Shown: positions 45,748 through 53,894 of the stretch, piece after piece | How the letters are laid out: the number at the start of each line of letters is the position of its first letter | Numbering within the stretch: the first letter of the stretch is position 1 | Source of the DNA: an uncultured Flavobacteriaceae bacterium | GTDB taxonomy: Bacteria > Bacteroidota > Bacteroidia > Flavobacteriales > Flavobacteriaceae | DNA: 64,000 nucleotides | Assembly: GCA_947500575.1 (NCBI GenBank) | Contig: CANMSI010000001.1 | Coordinates: 1,054,001-1,118,000, forward strand | Direction: 5' to 3' | Position numbers and translations under genes: made by a program | The notes under the pieces: model-generated | Told to the model about the DNA's origin: nothing | Databases searched by the model: none | Seen by the model: the letters and a program-made list of their open reading frames with translations, nothing else

Positions 45748-47812
45748 GTAAATCGATGAGAATGTTTTTGTCTTTATCTACCTGAATAGTAGTATTAATT
45801 CCTATTACTGTAGTGCTTTCTGTTTCTTCTATAATTGCTGGTCCATCAAATTTCTCATTCGATTTTAAAGCATATCTATTATAAACTGGACAGTCTAGGT
45901 ATCCTGTTTCTTCAAAATATACTTTTCTTGTACCCTTGTACGCGTCTTCCTCTCCTTTCTTGGTAGAAAACTGCTTCACATCCATTTCTGGTGTGGGCCC
46001 TTCTACTACTACCCGCCAAGTAACCATTTCCATTTGCATACCTTCAATGGAACGGTTGTAACGGAATTCGTATTCTTTTATGAAACGCTTTTGAATTTCA
46101 TCAATGTTATCTTCACTTAAAACACCCTCTGGTAAGTTAATCGTTATTTCGTGCCCTTGGCCATAATACCGCATTTCAACAACCCGTTCAATAATGGCAT
46201 CTTTCCTATCAATTCCTGATTTCTCTAAGAATTCATAGCCTGCCTCTTCCATCGCTCCTAAGAACTTATTCACCTCACCCCAGTCTAAAGTATTAAGTTC
46301 CGAAATATGACTATGAATTTTTTCACTTGCCACTGGTGAAACCAAAAAGCCTATTGCAGAAGTAACTCCAGCACCTACAGGAATAATTAAACGTTTGGTG
46401 TTTAATAATTTTGCGACCCCAAAAGAATGAACGGGTCCAGCACCTCCAAAACCAATCATATTAAAATGTCTGGGATCCATTCCCTTTTCAAGTACATGAA
46501 CTCGAGCAGCATTTGCCATGTTTTCGTTTACAATTCTGTGAACACCCATAGCCGCCTCTTCTATGGAAATACCCATAGGTTTAGCCAATTTTACTTCAAT
46601 GGCCTTTCTTGCGGCTTCTACACTTAATTTCATTTCTCCACCTAAGAAGTAATCAGCATTTAAATAGCCTAATACCAGATCTGCATCTGTAACTGTTGGA
46701 TCTTCGCCACCTAGATTATAACAAGCAGGACCTGGCGTTGAGGAGGCACTATCTGGCCCTACGGTCAATAACCCAATATTATTTACGCGGGCAATGCTTC
46801 CGCCACCGGCGCCAATTTCTATTAAATCAATTACGGGAATACGCACTGGTAGTCCACTTCCCTTTTTAAAGCGTTTTACCCTACCTGCTTCAAAATGATT
46901 TGTAATTTCTGGTTTTCCCTCATAAATTACACAAGCCTTTGCAGTGGTTCCGCCCATATCAAAACACAAAAGATTTTCTTCTTCCAAGTGTTTTCCATAA
47001 AAAACTCCTGCCATAGCTCCACCAGCGGGGCCCGATTCTAATAAATGAATGGGGGATTTACGAGCCCCGTCTATGGTAGTTAACTTTCCGCTGGAAATCA
47101 TAATATTAATATTTCCATCAAAACCAGCTACACGTAATTGGGTTTCAAAATCTTTTAAGTATTTATCGGTAATTGGTTGTACATATGCATTCATAGCAGT
47201 TGCCGAACTACGTTCATACTCACGAATTTCAGGCATTATTTCTGAAGAAAGGCTATAGTACATATCGGGCATGTTCTTCGCCAAATAATTACCTACCGTT
47301 TTCTCATGCTCCGTATTGGCAAAAGAATTGAGCAAACAAATTCCCACTGCTTCAATACCATTTGCCTTTAATGTTTCTGCAAGCTGGCTTAAGGCTGTCT
47401 CATCTAAGGGAGTTATTACATTTCCTTCAATATCTACGCGTTCAGAAACACCCATTCTTAGATTTCTGGGCACCAGAGGTTTTGGCATGGTTAAAAATAT
47501 ATCATAGATATCATAGCGCATTTCGCGACCTATTTCTAATACATCTTCAAAGCCTTTGGTCGTAATAAAAGCAGTTTTTGCTCCCTTACGCTCAATCACG
47601 GCATTCGTAACCAAGGTAGTTCCATGAACAATACCATTCATATCTCTTACTGGAAATCCAAATTTATCTTCTAATTCCTTTACCCCATTAAAAATACCTA
47701 TAGTAGGGTCTGGATAGGTGGTTAGTGTCTTTGCAAAGTAGAGTTGATTACTACTATGGTCGAACAGTACAAAATCTGTAAATGTTCCTCCGATGTCTAT
47801 TCCTAGTTTCAT
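45740..47812 (-). CDS. Hydantoinase A/oxoprolinase-family ATP-binding subunit
   Basis: A 690-residue HyuA-type ATPase: it starts with the ASKHA phosphate-binding block LGIDIGGTFTDFVLFD (about 3-18), followed by GTTLVTNAVIERKGA and the central LLCFDMGGTTAKACVI (second phosphate loop). It pairs with the HyuB gene at 42561 to form an ATP-dependent cyclic-amide hydrolase or a ketone carboxylase. No third small (gamma) subunit of an acetone carboxylase is nearby, which favours the hydantoinase/oxoprolinase type. It follows the SDR gene by 96 bases. Confidence 0.85.
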   Translation of the reverse strand: MKLGIDIGGTFTDFVLFDHSSNQLYFAKTLTTYPDPTIGIFNGVKELEDKFGFPVRDMNGIVHGTTLVTNAVIERKGAKTAFITTKGFEDVLEIGREMRYDIYDIFLTMPKPLVPRNLRMGVSERVDIEGNVITPLDETALSQLAETLKANGIEAVGICLLNSFANTEHEKTVGNYLAKNMPDMYYSLSSEIMPEIREYERSSATAMNAYVQPITDKYLKDFETQLRVAGFDGNINIMISSGKLTTIDGARKSPIHLLESGPAGGAMAGVFYGKHLEEENLLCFDMGGTTAKACVIYEGKPEITNHFEAGRVKRFKKGSGLPVRIPVIDLIEIGAGGGSIARVNNIGLLTVGPDSASSTPGPACYNLGGEDPTVTDADLVLGYLNADYFLGGEMKLSVEAARKAIEVKLAKPMGISIEEAAMGVHRIVNENMANAARVHVLEKGMDPRHFNMIGFGGAGPVHSFGVAKLLNTKRLIIPVGAGVTSAIGFLVSPVASEKIHSHISELNTLDWGEVNKFLGAMEEAGYEFLEKSGIDRKDAIIERVVEMRYYGQGHEITINLPEGVLSEDNIDEIQKRFIKEYEFRYNRSIEGMQMEMVTWRVVVEGPTPEMDVKQFSTKKGEEDAYKGTRKVYFEETGYLDCPVYNRYALKSNEKFDGPAIIEETESTTVIGINTTIQVDKDKNILIDLHG

Positions 47813-47908
47813 AATTTTTTAAAATTGAAGTAGAAGTTCCTCGCAAACATTCAAAAAATAAAATGGTTGTTAACGCCCTCCTTAAACTTGAGATTTAATC
47901 GCTCCCTA

Positions 47909-48742
47909 TTAATGATACTCTTCGCCTCCTGATACATTCATGGCTTCTCCGGTTATATAATCAGCTTGATCAGAAGCTAAAAAAGCAACTGCCTTGGCAA
48001 TATCTTCCACTAAACCAGTTCGTTTTAATGGATTTTTATCCACAATTGCTTGTAGATAATCATCATAATCTTGTCCTAGTTTTTCACTAAAAAACTTATT
48101 TTGCCAATGACCCAGGCCTGTTGTAATATGATTTGGACAAACTGCGTTTACGCGAATCTTATGCGCACCCAACTCCACGGCATTTGATCGGGTTAAACCT
48201 ATCATTCCATGTTTGGACGCGGTATATGCTGCAGCATAAGGAAATCCTGATTTAGCCGCTTGACTTGCAATATTTATAATGACACCGCCTTTTCCTTGGG
48301 ATATCATTTGTTTTGCAGCATGTTTGGAACAGAGAAACGCACCTTTTAGATTTACATCTAAAACAGCATCCCAACTTTCTTCCTTAAACTCTGTAAAAGG
48401 CTCCATGATATAGCCCACTCCTGCATTATTAACCATGATATCTACACTTCCAAAAGCATCTTGCGTTTTTTTAATTAAATCGGAGACCTGATCTTCGAAA
48501 CGAATATCGCAGGCTACTGCCATTGCACTAACTCCTTTCACTTTTGCTTTTTTAACAATGGTTTCCATATCATCTGTTGTACCAATGTGCTCTTCGCTAA
48601 ATTGAGCTCCTTTACTAGTGCCAATATCCGTGATAACCACATTACAACCTTGTTCGGCGAGTTTTAAAACAATTGCTTCACCAATCCCATCAATTCTGCC
48701 TGAGCCAGTTACAATGGCTGTTTTTCCTTTTAAATTGTACAT
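47909..48742 (-). CDS. Short-chain dehydrogenase/reductase
   Basis: A 277-residue NAD(P)-dependent SDR with the nucleotide loop TGSGRIDGIG (residues 12-21; a two-residue insertion relative to TGxxxGIG), NNAG (105-108) and the catalytic Ser160, Tyr173 and Lys177 (YTASK). The end is the typical ITGEAMNVSGGEEYH. It likely oxidises or reduces a hydroxyl in an intermediate. It follows the HapK-like gene by a single base, in the operon that begins at 53574. Confidence 0.9.
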   Translation of the reverse strand: MYNLKGKTAIVTGSGRIDGIGEAIVLKLAEQGCNVVITDIGTSKGAQFSEEHIGTTDDMETIVKKAKVKGVSAMAVACDIRFEDQVSDLIKKTQDAFGSVDIMVNNAGVGYIMEPFTEFKEESWDAVLDVNLKGAFLCSKHAAKQMISQGKGGVIINIASQAAKSGFPYAAAYTASKHGMIGLTRSNAVELGAHKIRVNAVCPNHITTGLGHWQNKFFSEKLGQDYDDYLQAIVDKNPLKRTGLVEDIAKAVAFLASDQADYITGEAMNVSGGEEYH

Positions 48743-48743
48743 A

Positions 48744-49055
48744 CTATGCTATTTGCTCGGAAATAATAAACATGGGGTTGTCTGCAAATGATTGGAATTC
48801 TGCCGCTACTTTCTTCATTGCGTCAGAACCCACTTCTTCTCCTAACTTTGCCATATCATTAATTTGAAGAATTTCGCAATATTGATAAGGAGAAGGATTC
48901 TCCGTACCCATAATATTTCCTAACCGAAATACCTTAAAATCATCTACAGAGGTCATACTCGATGCAGTTGGCACATCTGTAGTCTTTGCCCATTTTTCAT
49001 ACGCTTCTTTAGCTTCCTGATCTTTGAGATTAAATAAAACAACTAATGCCGACAT
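48744..49055 (-). CDS. HapK/REDY-like small protein
   Basis: The ATG at 49055 gives 103 residues (MSALVVLFNLKDQEAKEAYEKWAKTTDVP region); a longer frame from 49103 overlaps the aldolase gene. The pattern (VVLFNLK, EAYEKWAKTTD, VDDFKVFRLGNIMG, YCEILQINDM, FADNPMFIISEQ) resembles the HapK family, alpha+beta dimeric-barrel proteins first noted in prodigiosin-type (pyrrole) clusters. Its molecular role is unsettled; ligand binding or isomerisation are possibilities. It lies between an aldolase and an SDR. Confidence 0.65.
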   Translation of the reverse strand: MSALVVLFNLKDQEAKEAYEKWAKTTDVPTASSMTSVDDFKVFRLGNIMGTENPSPYQYCEILQINDMAKLGEEVGSDAMKKVAAEFQSFADNPMFIISEQIA

Positions 49056-49077
49056 AATTTTCTTTTTAAAATTTGTA

Positions 49078-49839
49078 TTATTTTCTTGCTTGAAGGAAAG
49101 CATTCCCAGAAGTTTTAATCAACCCTTGAACAGAATTCATAATCATAGAAGCACCTTTAGAAATTAACGCTTCTGCTTGGTCTGCATTTCCTGCGACAGT
49201 ACCAAACCATTTCTCCGATGCCAAGATGGTACTAAAAATTTCATCCAATACTTTTTTTACCTCATCATGTCCTGGACCATCATAAAAACCCATAGACATC
49301 GCTAAATCTCGCGGCCCAATAATAAACCCATCTACTCCATCAATTTTACATAATTCTGGAAGATTTTTTACACATTCCAAAGATTCTATCTGAGGTAATA
49401 CCAAGGTCTGTTCATTGGCGAAAGAAACGTATTCCGCCTGAGTCATTGACCCTTGCATATAGTCCGAAGCGCGTACAGGACCCAATCCTCTTTTTCCAAA
49501 AGGTGGATATTTTATGGCTTCTACCAATCTTTTTACATCATCAGCATTGTCAATAGATGGCATCATTACTCCCATAATACCGGCATCCATATACTGTAAA
49601 ATCAATTTCGTGTCTACACTTCTAATTCTTGCTAATGGTGTAGTATTTCTAAGTTCACAGGCTCGCACCATATTAGTCACGTCTGATGCAGTAATGGCGC
49701 CATGCTCTCCATCAATCATATAGAAATCCATTCCTAAGAGTCCTATATATTCGCAGATGGTAGGATCAATGGTGGGAGATATAACTCCAAAGCCCGCTTT
49801 CCCTTCGCTTATTTTTTTCTTTAGTTGGTTTTCTTTCAT
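49078..49839 (-). CDS. HpcH/HpaI-family aldolase
   Basis: A 253-residue class II (metal) aldolase of the HpcH/HpaI/citrate-lyase-beta family. Active-site candidates are His46 in DGEHG, Arg71, Glu152 in PQIES and Asp178 in GPRDLAMSMG. Family members cleave 4-hydroxy-2-oxo acids or substituted malates, usually giving pyruvate plus an aldehyde or acid. It is adjacent to LeuD/LeuC-like hydratase genes, so a hydrated substituted maleate or fumarate is a plausible substrate. The gap to leuD-like is 3 bases. Confidence 0.88.
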   Translation of the reverse strand: MKENQLKKKISEGKAGFGVISPTIDPTICEYIGLLGMDFYMIDGEHGAITASDVTNMVRACELRNTTPLARIRSVDTKLILQYMDAGIMGVMMPSIDNADDVKRLVEAIKYPPFGKRGLGPVRASDYMQGSMTQAEYVSFANEQTLVLPQIESLECVKNLPELCKIDGVDGFIIGPRDLAMSMGFYDGPGHDEVKKVLDEIFSTILASEKWFGTVAGNADQAEALISKGASMIMNSVQGLIKTSGNAFLQARK

Positions 49840-49842
49840 ATA

Positions 49843-50367
49843 CTATCCAATTGGTTCACCCTTAGCGATTTTATCACGTACATAGTTCATTAATCCGCCT
49901 GCCTCCGAAACTTCTGCAACAAAAGGTGCAACAGGTACCGATTGCATCTCCGTGCCTTTGCTTATATTTTTAATAATACCACTTGCTTCATCAAACTCTA
50001 GCTCATCTCCTGTTTCACAAGCTAAGTGAATATCGTCACAAGTAATAAAAGGCAACCCATAATTGATGGCGTTTCTAAATTGTAGACGCGCAAAACTTGT
50101 AGCAAAAACAGCTTTAATACCTGCGCCCATCAGTCCCGCAATTACATGTTCAATAGATTTTCCACCTCCAGCAAAATTATGATTGGCTACAATAAAGGTG
50201 AAGCCATTATCCTTAAATCCATTTTCTTTATTGAATTCTTCTTTTACTCCGGACATTACCCATTTGCTATTTTCATTAGGATCTATTGCAGAAGTCCAGA
50301 ATTCGGATACGATAATATCGTAAGCCATCACATAGTCATCTGCCACCCAACATGTTCCTTTTATCAT
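49843..50367 (-). CDS. LeuD-like aconitase-family small (swivel) subunit
   Basis: A 174-residue swivel-domain protein of the 3-isopropylmalate dehydratase type. The block FIVANHNFAGGGKSIEHVIAGLMGAGIKAV corresponds to the LeuD phosphate/substrate loop (usually GxxFGxGSSREHA; here FAGGGKSIEH), followed by FARLQFRNAINYGLPF. The altered loop suggests a specialised substrate. The large subunit is encoded at 51739, separated by an amine-oxidase gene. It could form a dimethylmaleate- or citraconate-hydratase-type enzyme rather than a leucine-biosynthesis enzyme. Confidence 0.82.
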   Translation of the reverse strand: MIKGTCWVADDYVMAYDIIVSEFWTSAIDPNENSKWVMSGVKEEFNKENGFKDNGFTFIVANHNFAGGGKSIEHVIAGLMGAGIKAVFATSFARLQFRNAINYGLPFITCDDIHLACETGDELEFDEASGIIKNISKGTEMQSVPVAPFVAEVSEAGGLMNYVRDKIAKGEPIG

Positions 50368-50377
50368 TTTATAAAAT

Positions 50378-51730
50378 TTAATTCATCAATTCGTTATAAA
50401 CTCTTCTCGCCGACTCCGCTGCGGCCTCCATTCCTCTGTTCTCATTAGCCGTATGCTCACCGGCAAAATGCATATTTCCGGCTGGCTTAATCATATCTTC
50501 AAACCAAGCCGCCTGCCCAGGAGCAAATTCTACATATGCCCCTTTATTATATTTATACTTTCCCCAATTCTGTTGTCCTAAATAGCTTATTTTTCCTGTA
50601 GAGGAAGGTCGTATTTCATTTATTTTTTTAATGGTATAGTCCGCAATTTCCTTTTCAGACATGCTATCAAAAAATGCAGTTCCAGTACCATTTACCCAAC
50701 AAGCAAGCTCCTTTTCGGTAGGTGAAGAACTCATATTCATAATACGTTCTAAAGGCGTGTCGGTCCACATATCTAAGGGCAGTTCATCTTCTTCCCAAAA
50801 TGGTTCTGTATGTTGTAAGTGTATTTGTGTAATAGCTGTATAAGCTAACTCGCTAATAGCCTTCTTCTGATTCTTATTAAACACTGTATTCATTGTTACC
50901 TCTCTTAAGGTTGTAAAAGGTAATGTAGATACCACTTTTTTAGCTTTGTATGTGGAACCATCGTCACAATTCACTTGCACTTCCTTGCCATTATCATCTA
51001 TGGCATTCACCATCTTATTTATTAAAACAGGAGTCTGTAAGCTTTCTGCGATCGCATGAATAAAGTGTTTGGAGCCTCCTTTAAAATTCAATATCCTTTC
51101 AGAGCCATTGAACTTGCGAAACGCTGCGCTATGAAATGCATTAATTGCCGATGTTTTTCTAATATCATTATAATTTGCACTTATATTGGCCAAGTCAATT
51201 TGTGCTTCTGTAAGTCCGTTTCGCTTTAAAAGTGCGCTATAGGTTTCATCCAATTCTGGTTTTTGATACCATTGATTTAAGGCTGATAACTGAGGTGATT
51301 TTCCAAAAGCTGAAAACTGCAAGTAGGCTGGGTTGGTTTTAGGATCGGGCCATTTATCGTACATTTTCCCATCAAGATAAATCGCTGTTGGAGAGCGCAT
51401 ATAGTCCGTAATATCTATCATTTCTGTACCAAACTCGGTTACCAATTTCATGACTTCAGTATACTTATCTCCAATACCTCTGCCACCTACTTCACGACCA
51501 ATATCTTCCCTAGAGAACATACGTCCGCCAATTCTATTGCTCCCTTCTAATACCAAACAATCTTTTCCTTCTTTGTTTAAAAGATGTGCCAAGTACAGAC
51601 CGGAAAGACCTCCACCTAAAATCAAAATTTCCGCATCTAACTTAGATGCTGGCGTAGCACATGCCAATGGCAAAATACTTAATGCGGCACCCGCTGCACT
51701 TGATTTTTGTATGAAAGCTCTCCTTTTCAT
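50378..51730 (-). CDS. Tat-exported flavin amine-oxidase-like protein 2
   Basis: A 450-residue FAD protein with a Tat-like signal (KRRAFIQKSS, Arg3-Arg4) and a likely lipid-anchored Cys24 (LPLAC). FAD blocks are ILILGGGLSGLYLA (Gly39-Gly44), VLEGSNRIGGRMF and the C-terminal FAGEHTANENRGMEAAAESARR. It resembles, at low similarity, the protein at 27807, so the island has two exported flavin oxidases. It is inserted between LeuC- and LeuD-like genes with gaps of 10 and 8 bases, an unusual arrangement. Confidence 0.85.
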   Translation of the reverse strand: MKRRAFIQKSSAAGAALSILPLACATPASKLDAEILILGGGLSGLYLAHLLNKEGKDCLVLEGSNRIGGRMFSREDIGREVGGRGIGDKYTEVMKLVTEFGTEMIDITDYMRSPTAIYLDGKMYDKWPDPKTNPAYLQFSAFGKSPQLSALNQWYQKPELDETYSALLKRNGLTEAQIDLANISANYNDIRKTSAINAFHSAAFRKFNGSERILNFKGGSKHFIHAIAESLQTPVLINKMVNAIDDNGKEVQVNCDDGSTYKAKKVVSTLPFTTLREVTMNTVFNKNQKKAISELAYTAITQIHLQHTEPFWEEDELPLDMWTDTPLERIMNMSSSPTEKELACWVNGTGTAFFDSMSEKEIADYTIKKINEIRPSSTGKISYLGQQNWGKYKYNKGAYVEFAPGQAAWFEDMIKPAGNMHFAGEHTANENRGMEAAAESARRVYNELMN

Positions 51731-51738
51731 TTTAATTT

Positions 51739-53007
51739 TTAAATATCAAAAGTTCTTGGATCGGTAATTTCTCCTTTTATGGAAGATGCAGCAACTACGG
51801 AGGGCGAGGTCAAATACACTTGCGCGTTACGACTTCCCATTCTGCCTGTCATGTTTCTATTCCCAGCACTCAGAACTACATCACCATCTCCCGCAACCCC
51901 TGTATGCAAGCCAGCGCAAGAGGCACAACTAGGTGTATCTATCGCTACTCCTGCCTTAATTAAGGTTTCTAGATGACCCGCCTGCAGAGCCTCTAAATAC
52001 ACCGTTTGACTTGCAGGTACTAATATCATATTTACATCTCTGTGTACTTGCTTATCTTTCATAATCTCTGCCATAACTGCAATGTCTTCTAGTCTTCCGT
52101 TGGTGCAAGTTCCTACAAAGGCTTTATTAAATTTTTGTCCAATTAATTTATCAACGGTTACCGTATCATCTAATTTACCTGGTAGTGCTATGGTGGGGGC
52201 TAAATCAGAAATATCAATATTGTACACCATATCATATGCAGCGTCTTCATCGCTTGCAACAAAATCCCATGGGTCATTGGTACGATTTCGCAAATATCTT
52301 TCTGTAACAACATCGGGAGCGATGATACCATTTTTAGCACCCAAATCAACGGTCATATTACAGAGCGTCATACGGCCCGCCATACTCATACTACTAATTG
52401 CTGGACCAGTAAATTCCAATGCTTTGTAAAGTAAATGCCCATTCCAATGCATCATTCCCATAATATGTAAACTCAAATCTTTTGCCATTACCCATGGCTG
52501 CCATTTCCCTGTAATATTGAATTTTACAGATTTAGGTATTCTAAACCAAGCTTTGCCAGTGGCCATGGCCACCGCTGCATCCGTTACACCTATTGCATTT
52601 CCCATGGCTCCTACAGCACCGTAAGTATTGGCATGAGAATCCGTTCCGATACTTATAGTCCCAGGCAAAACATGACCTTTTTCTACCATGATTTGGTGCG
52701 CAATACCTTGACGACCTAAATCATAAAAGTGAGTAATATCATGTTGTTTTACGACCTCTCTCCACTCGTTCAACATATTTGCAAACCTTTGTGTTGGCGG
52801 AGGCACTAAGTGGTCCGAAACACAAATAACTTTGTCTTTATCAAAGACTTCTGTTTTCCCTAAGGACCTAAATTTGTCAAAACACTGTCGGCCTAAAAAA
52901 TCCATGGTCATTACCGTATGTACATCTGTCCAAACTAACTCACCTGGTGTTACTATATCTCTGCCGCTACTGCGAGCCATAATCTTTTCTGTAATGGTCA
53001 TTCCCAT
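51739..53007 (-). CDS. LeuC-like aconitase-family large subunit
   Basis: A 422-residue [4Fe-4S] hydro-lyase subunit. The cluster ligands are present in the usual pattern: Cys301 (FVGTCTNGR), Cys361 and Cys364 (PSCASCAG). The IGTDSHANTYGAVGAMGNAIG block is intact. It pairs with the small subunit at 49843. Its length matches the short LeuC/HacA-type form, which includes 3-isopropylmalate, homoaconitate, citraconate and dimethylmaleate hydratases; no leuA or leuB is nearby. An alternative start is the Met three codons in. Confidence 0.88.
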   Translation of the reverse strand: MGMTITEKIMARSSGRDIVTPGELVWTDVHTVMTMDFLGRQCFDKFRSLGKTEVFDKDKVICVSDHLVPPPTQRFANMLNEWREVVKQHDITHFYDLGRQGIAHQIMVEKGHVLPGTISIGTDSHANTYGAVGAMGNAIGVTDAAVAMATGKAWFRIPKSVKFNITGKWQPWVMAKDLSLHIMGMMHWNGHLLYKALEFTGPAISSMSMAGRMTLCNMTVDLGAKNGIIAPDVVTERYLRNRTNDPWDFVASDEDAAYDMVYNIDISDLAPTIALPGKLDDTVTVDKLIGQKFNKAFVGTCTNGRLEDIAVMAEIMKDKQVHRDVNMILVPASQTVYLEALQAGHLETLIKAGVAIDTPSCASCAGLHTGVAGDGDVVLSAGNRNMTGRMGSRNAQVYLTSPSVVAASSIKGEITDPRTFDI

Positions 53008-53055
53008 ATTGAGAGGTGTTTTTATTCTAAAATGTTTGTTGTGTATCAGAATAAC

Positions 53056-53574
53056 TTAGTTATCTGATCTTGAAGCTTGCCCGTTCGTTCTATTCTTTGG
53101 AAGGTCTACCCAAAACTGAGGATCAATACCATCTTGACCGCATATTTTGCGCTCTTCTATCATAGTAATTCCATTGAAGGTATCATTTTCAGACCATTTC
53201 CAAACGCGAATCCTATGATCGTCATTCCCTATCAAGTCAATTTGCTCAAATAAGGTCATTCCCGGTCTATGTTTATATTCCCATATTAAGACAATACTTC
53301 TTCCTGTTTCCCATGCTTTACCAGAAAGCCTTGGGTTTTCAAAAATTAATTCATTCTTTTCATTGAAAGGACAAATCCCAAAATCCAAACATTCTTTGAA
53401 ACCATCTTCCCACATATATTCATTTACCTGATGGTACATTCTATCCGGAAGCAAAGCACAGGTCAATCTACTTTTCCATTGATCTACTAATTTACCATTG
53501 GCATCTATTCTTGTGTAGGTGCCTTCCCAGATACCTGCATGTTTTGGAAATAATTTTAACTCTGGCGTACTCAT
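53056..53574 (-). CDS. DUF3598/calycin-like protein
   Basis: A 172-residue cytoplasmic protein: HAGIWEGTYTRIDANGKLVD, KSRLTCALL, YHQVNEYMWEDGFKECLDFG. The WEG-Y-R-D-G opening and beta-strand spacing resemble DUF3598-type lipocalin-like proteins known from cyanobacteria. It is the first gene of the minus-strand run DUF3598-LeuC-FAD-LeuD-aldolase-HapK-SDR, so it probably binds a ligand or acts on an intermediate. Its family name is tentative. Confidence 0.55.
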   Translation of the reverse strand: MSTPELKLFPKHAGIWEGTYTRIDANGKLVDQWKSRLTCALLPDRMYHQVNEYMWEDGFKECLDFGICPFNEKNELIFENPRLSGKAWETGRSIVLIWEYKHRPGMTLFEQIDLIGNDDHRIRVWKWSENDTFNGITMIEERKICGQDGIDPQFWVDLPKNRTNGQASRSDN

Positions 53575-53894
53575 GATTGTTAATTAGTAAGGTTACTTTT
53601 TGCTTGAATTATATAAAAATAGTTAATTTAATTAATAATTAACATACTTAATCATTAAATTTATAAATAATTTTAGGTCGAGAGTTATTTTTATTTAATC
53701 AAAAAATACTCTCAAACCCATATTAAGTAGGTCTTTGCAAAGATTTTTAAATAGTTTTGATATCGCTTTATCTTAAAAGACAACTATTTAATATAGGTGT
53801 TAAATCAATTTTCTTTCGCTAAATTGTTTACCTAAGGTATTTAAAAATAAGATATAATCAGCCGATTATCACCAACAAATAAACACAAAACAAC
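53575..53894. promoter_or_regulatory. Divergent promoter region, 320 bases
   Basis: A very AT-rich spacer between the DUF3598/LeuC operon (minus) and the MFS/MFS operon (plus). It contains the degenerate operator at 53619-53641 and several other TTAAT-type half-sites, but no coding frame or RNA gene was recognised. Confidence 0.5.
53619..53641. promoter_or_regulatory. Island operator copy 6 (degenerate)
   Basis: AATAGTTAAT-TTA-ATTAATAATT; 8 of 10 positions are symmetric, and the arm agrees with the consensus except at the last base. It lies 45-67 bases before the DUF3598 start and about 254 before the MFS start. Confidence 0.45.

Noticed and set aside
42561-47812. HyuA/HyuB as acetone carboxylase
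   Set aside because: No small gamma subunit nearby and sizes fit the hydantoinase/oxoprolinase type better, though a carboxylase cannot be fully excluded.
49843-53007. LeuC/LeuD as leucine-biosynthesis isomerase
   Set aside because: No leuA or leuB nearby, the LeuD loop is altered, and the subunit genes are embedded in a catabolic operon.
53046-53070. Inverted repeat resembling ATCAGA.TAACT/AGTTATCTGAT near the DUF3598 stop
   Set aside because: Imperfect, partly inside coding sequence, and does not match the island operator spacing.
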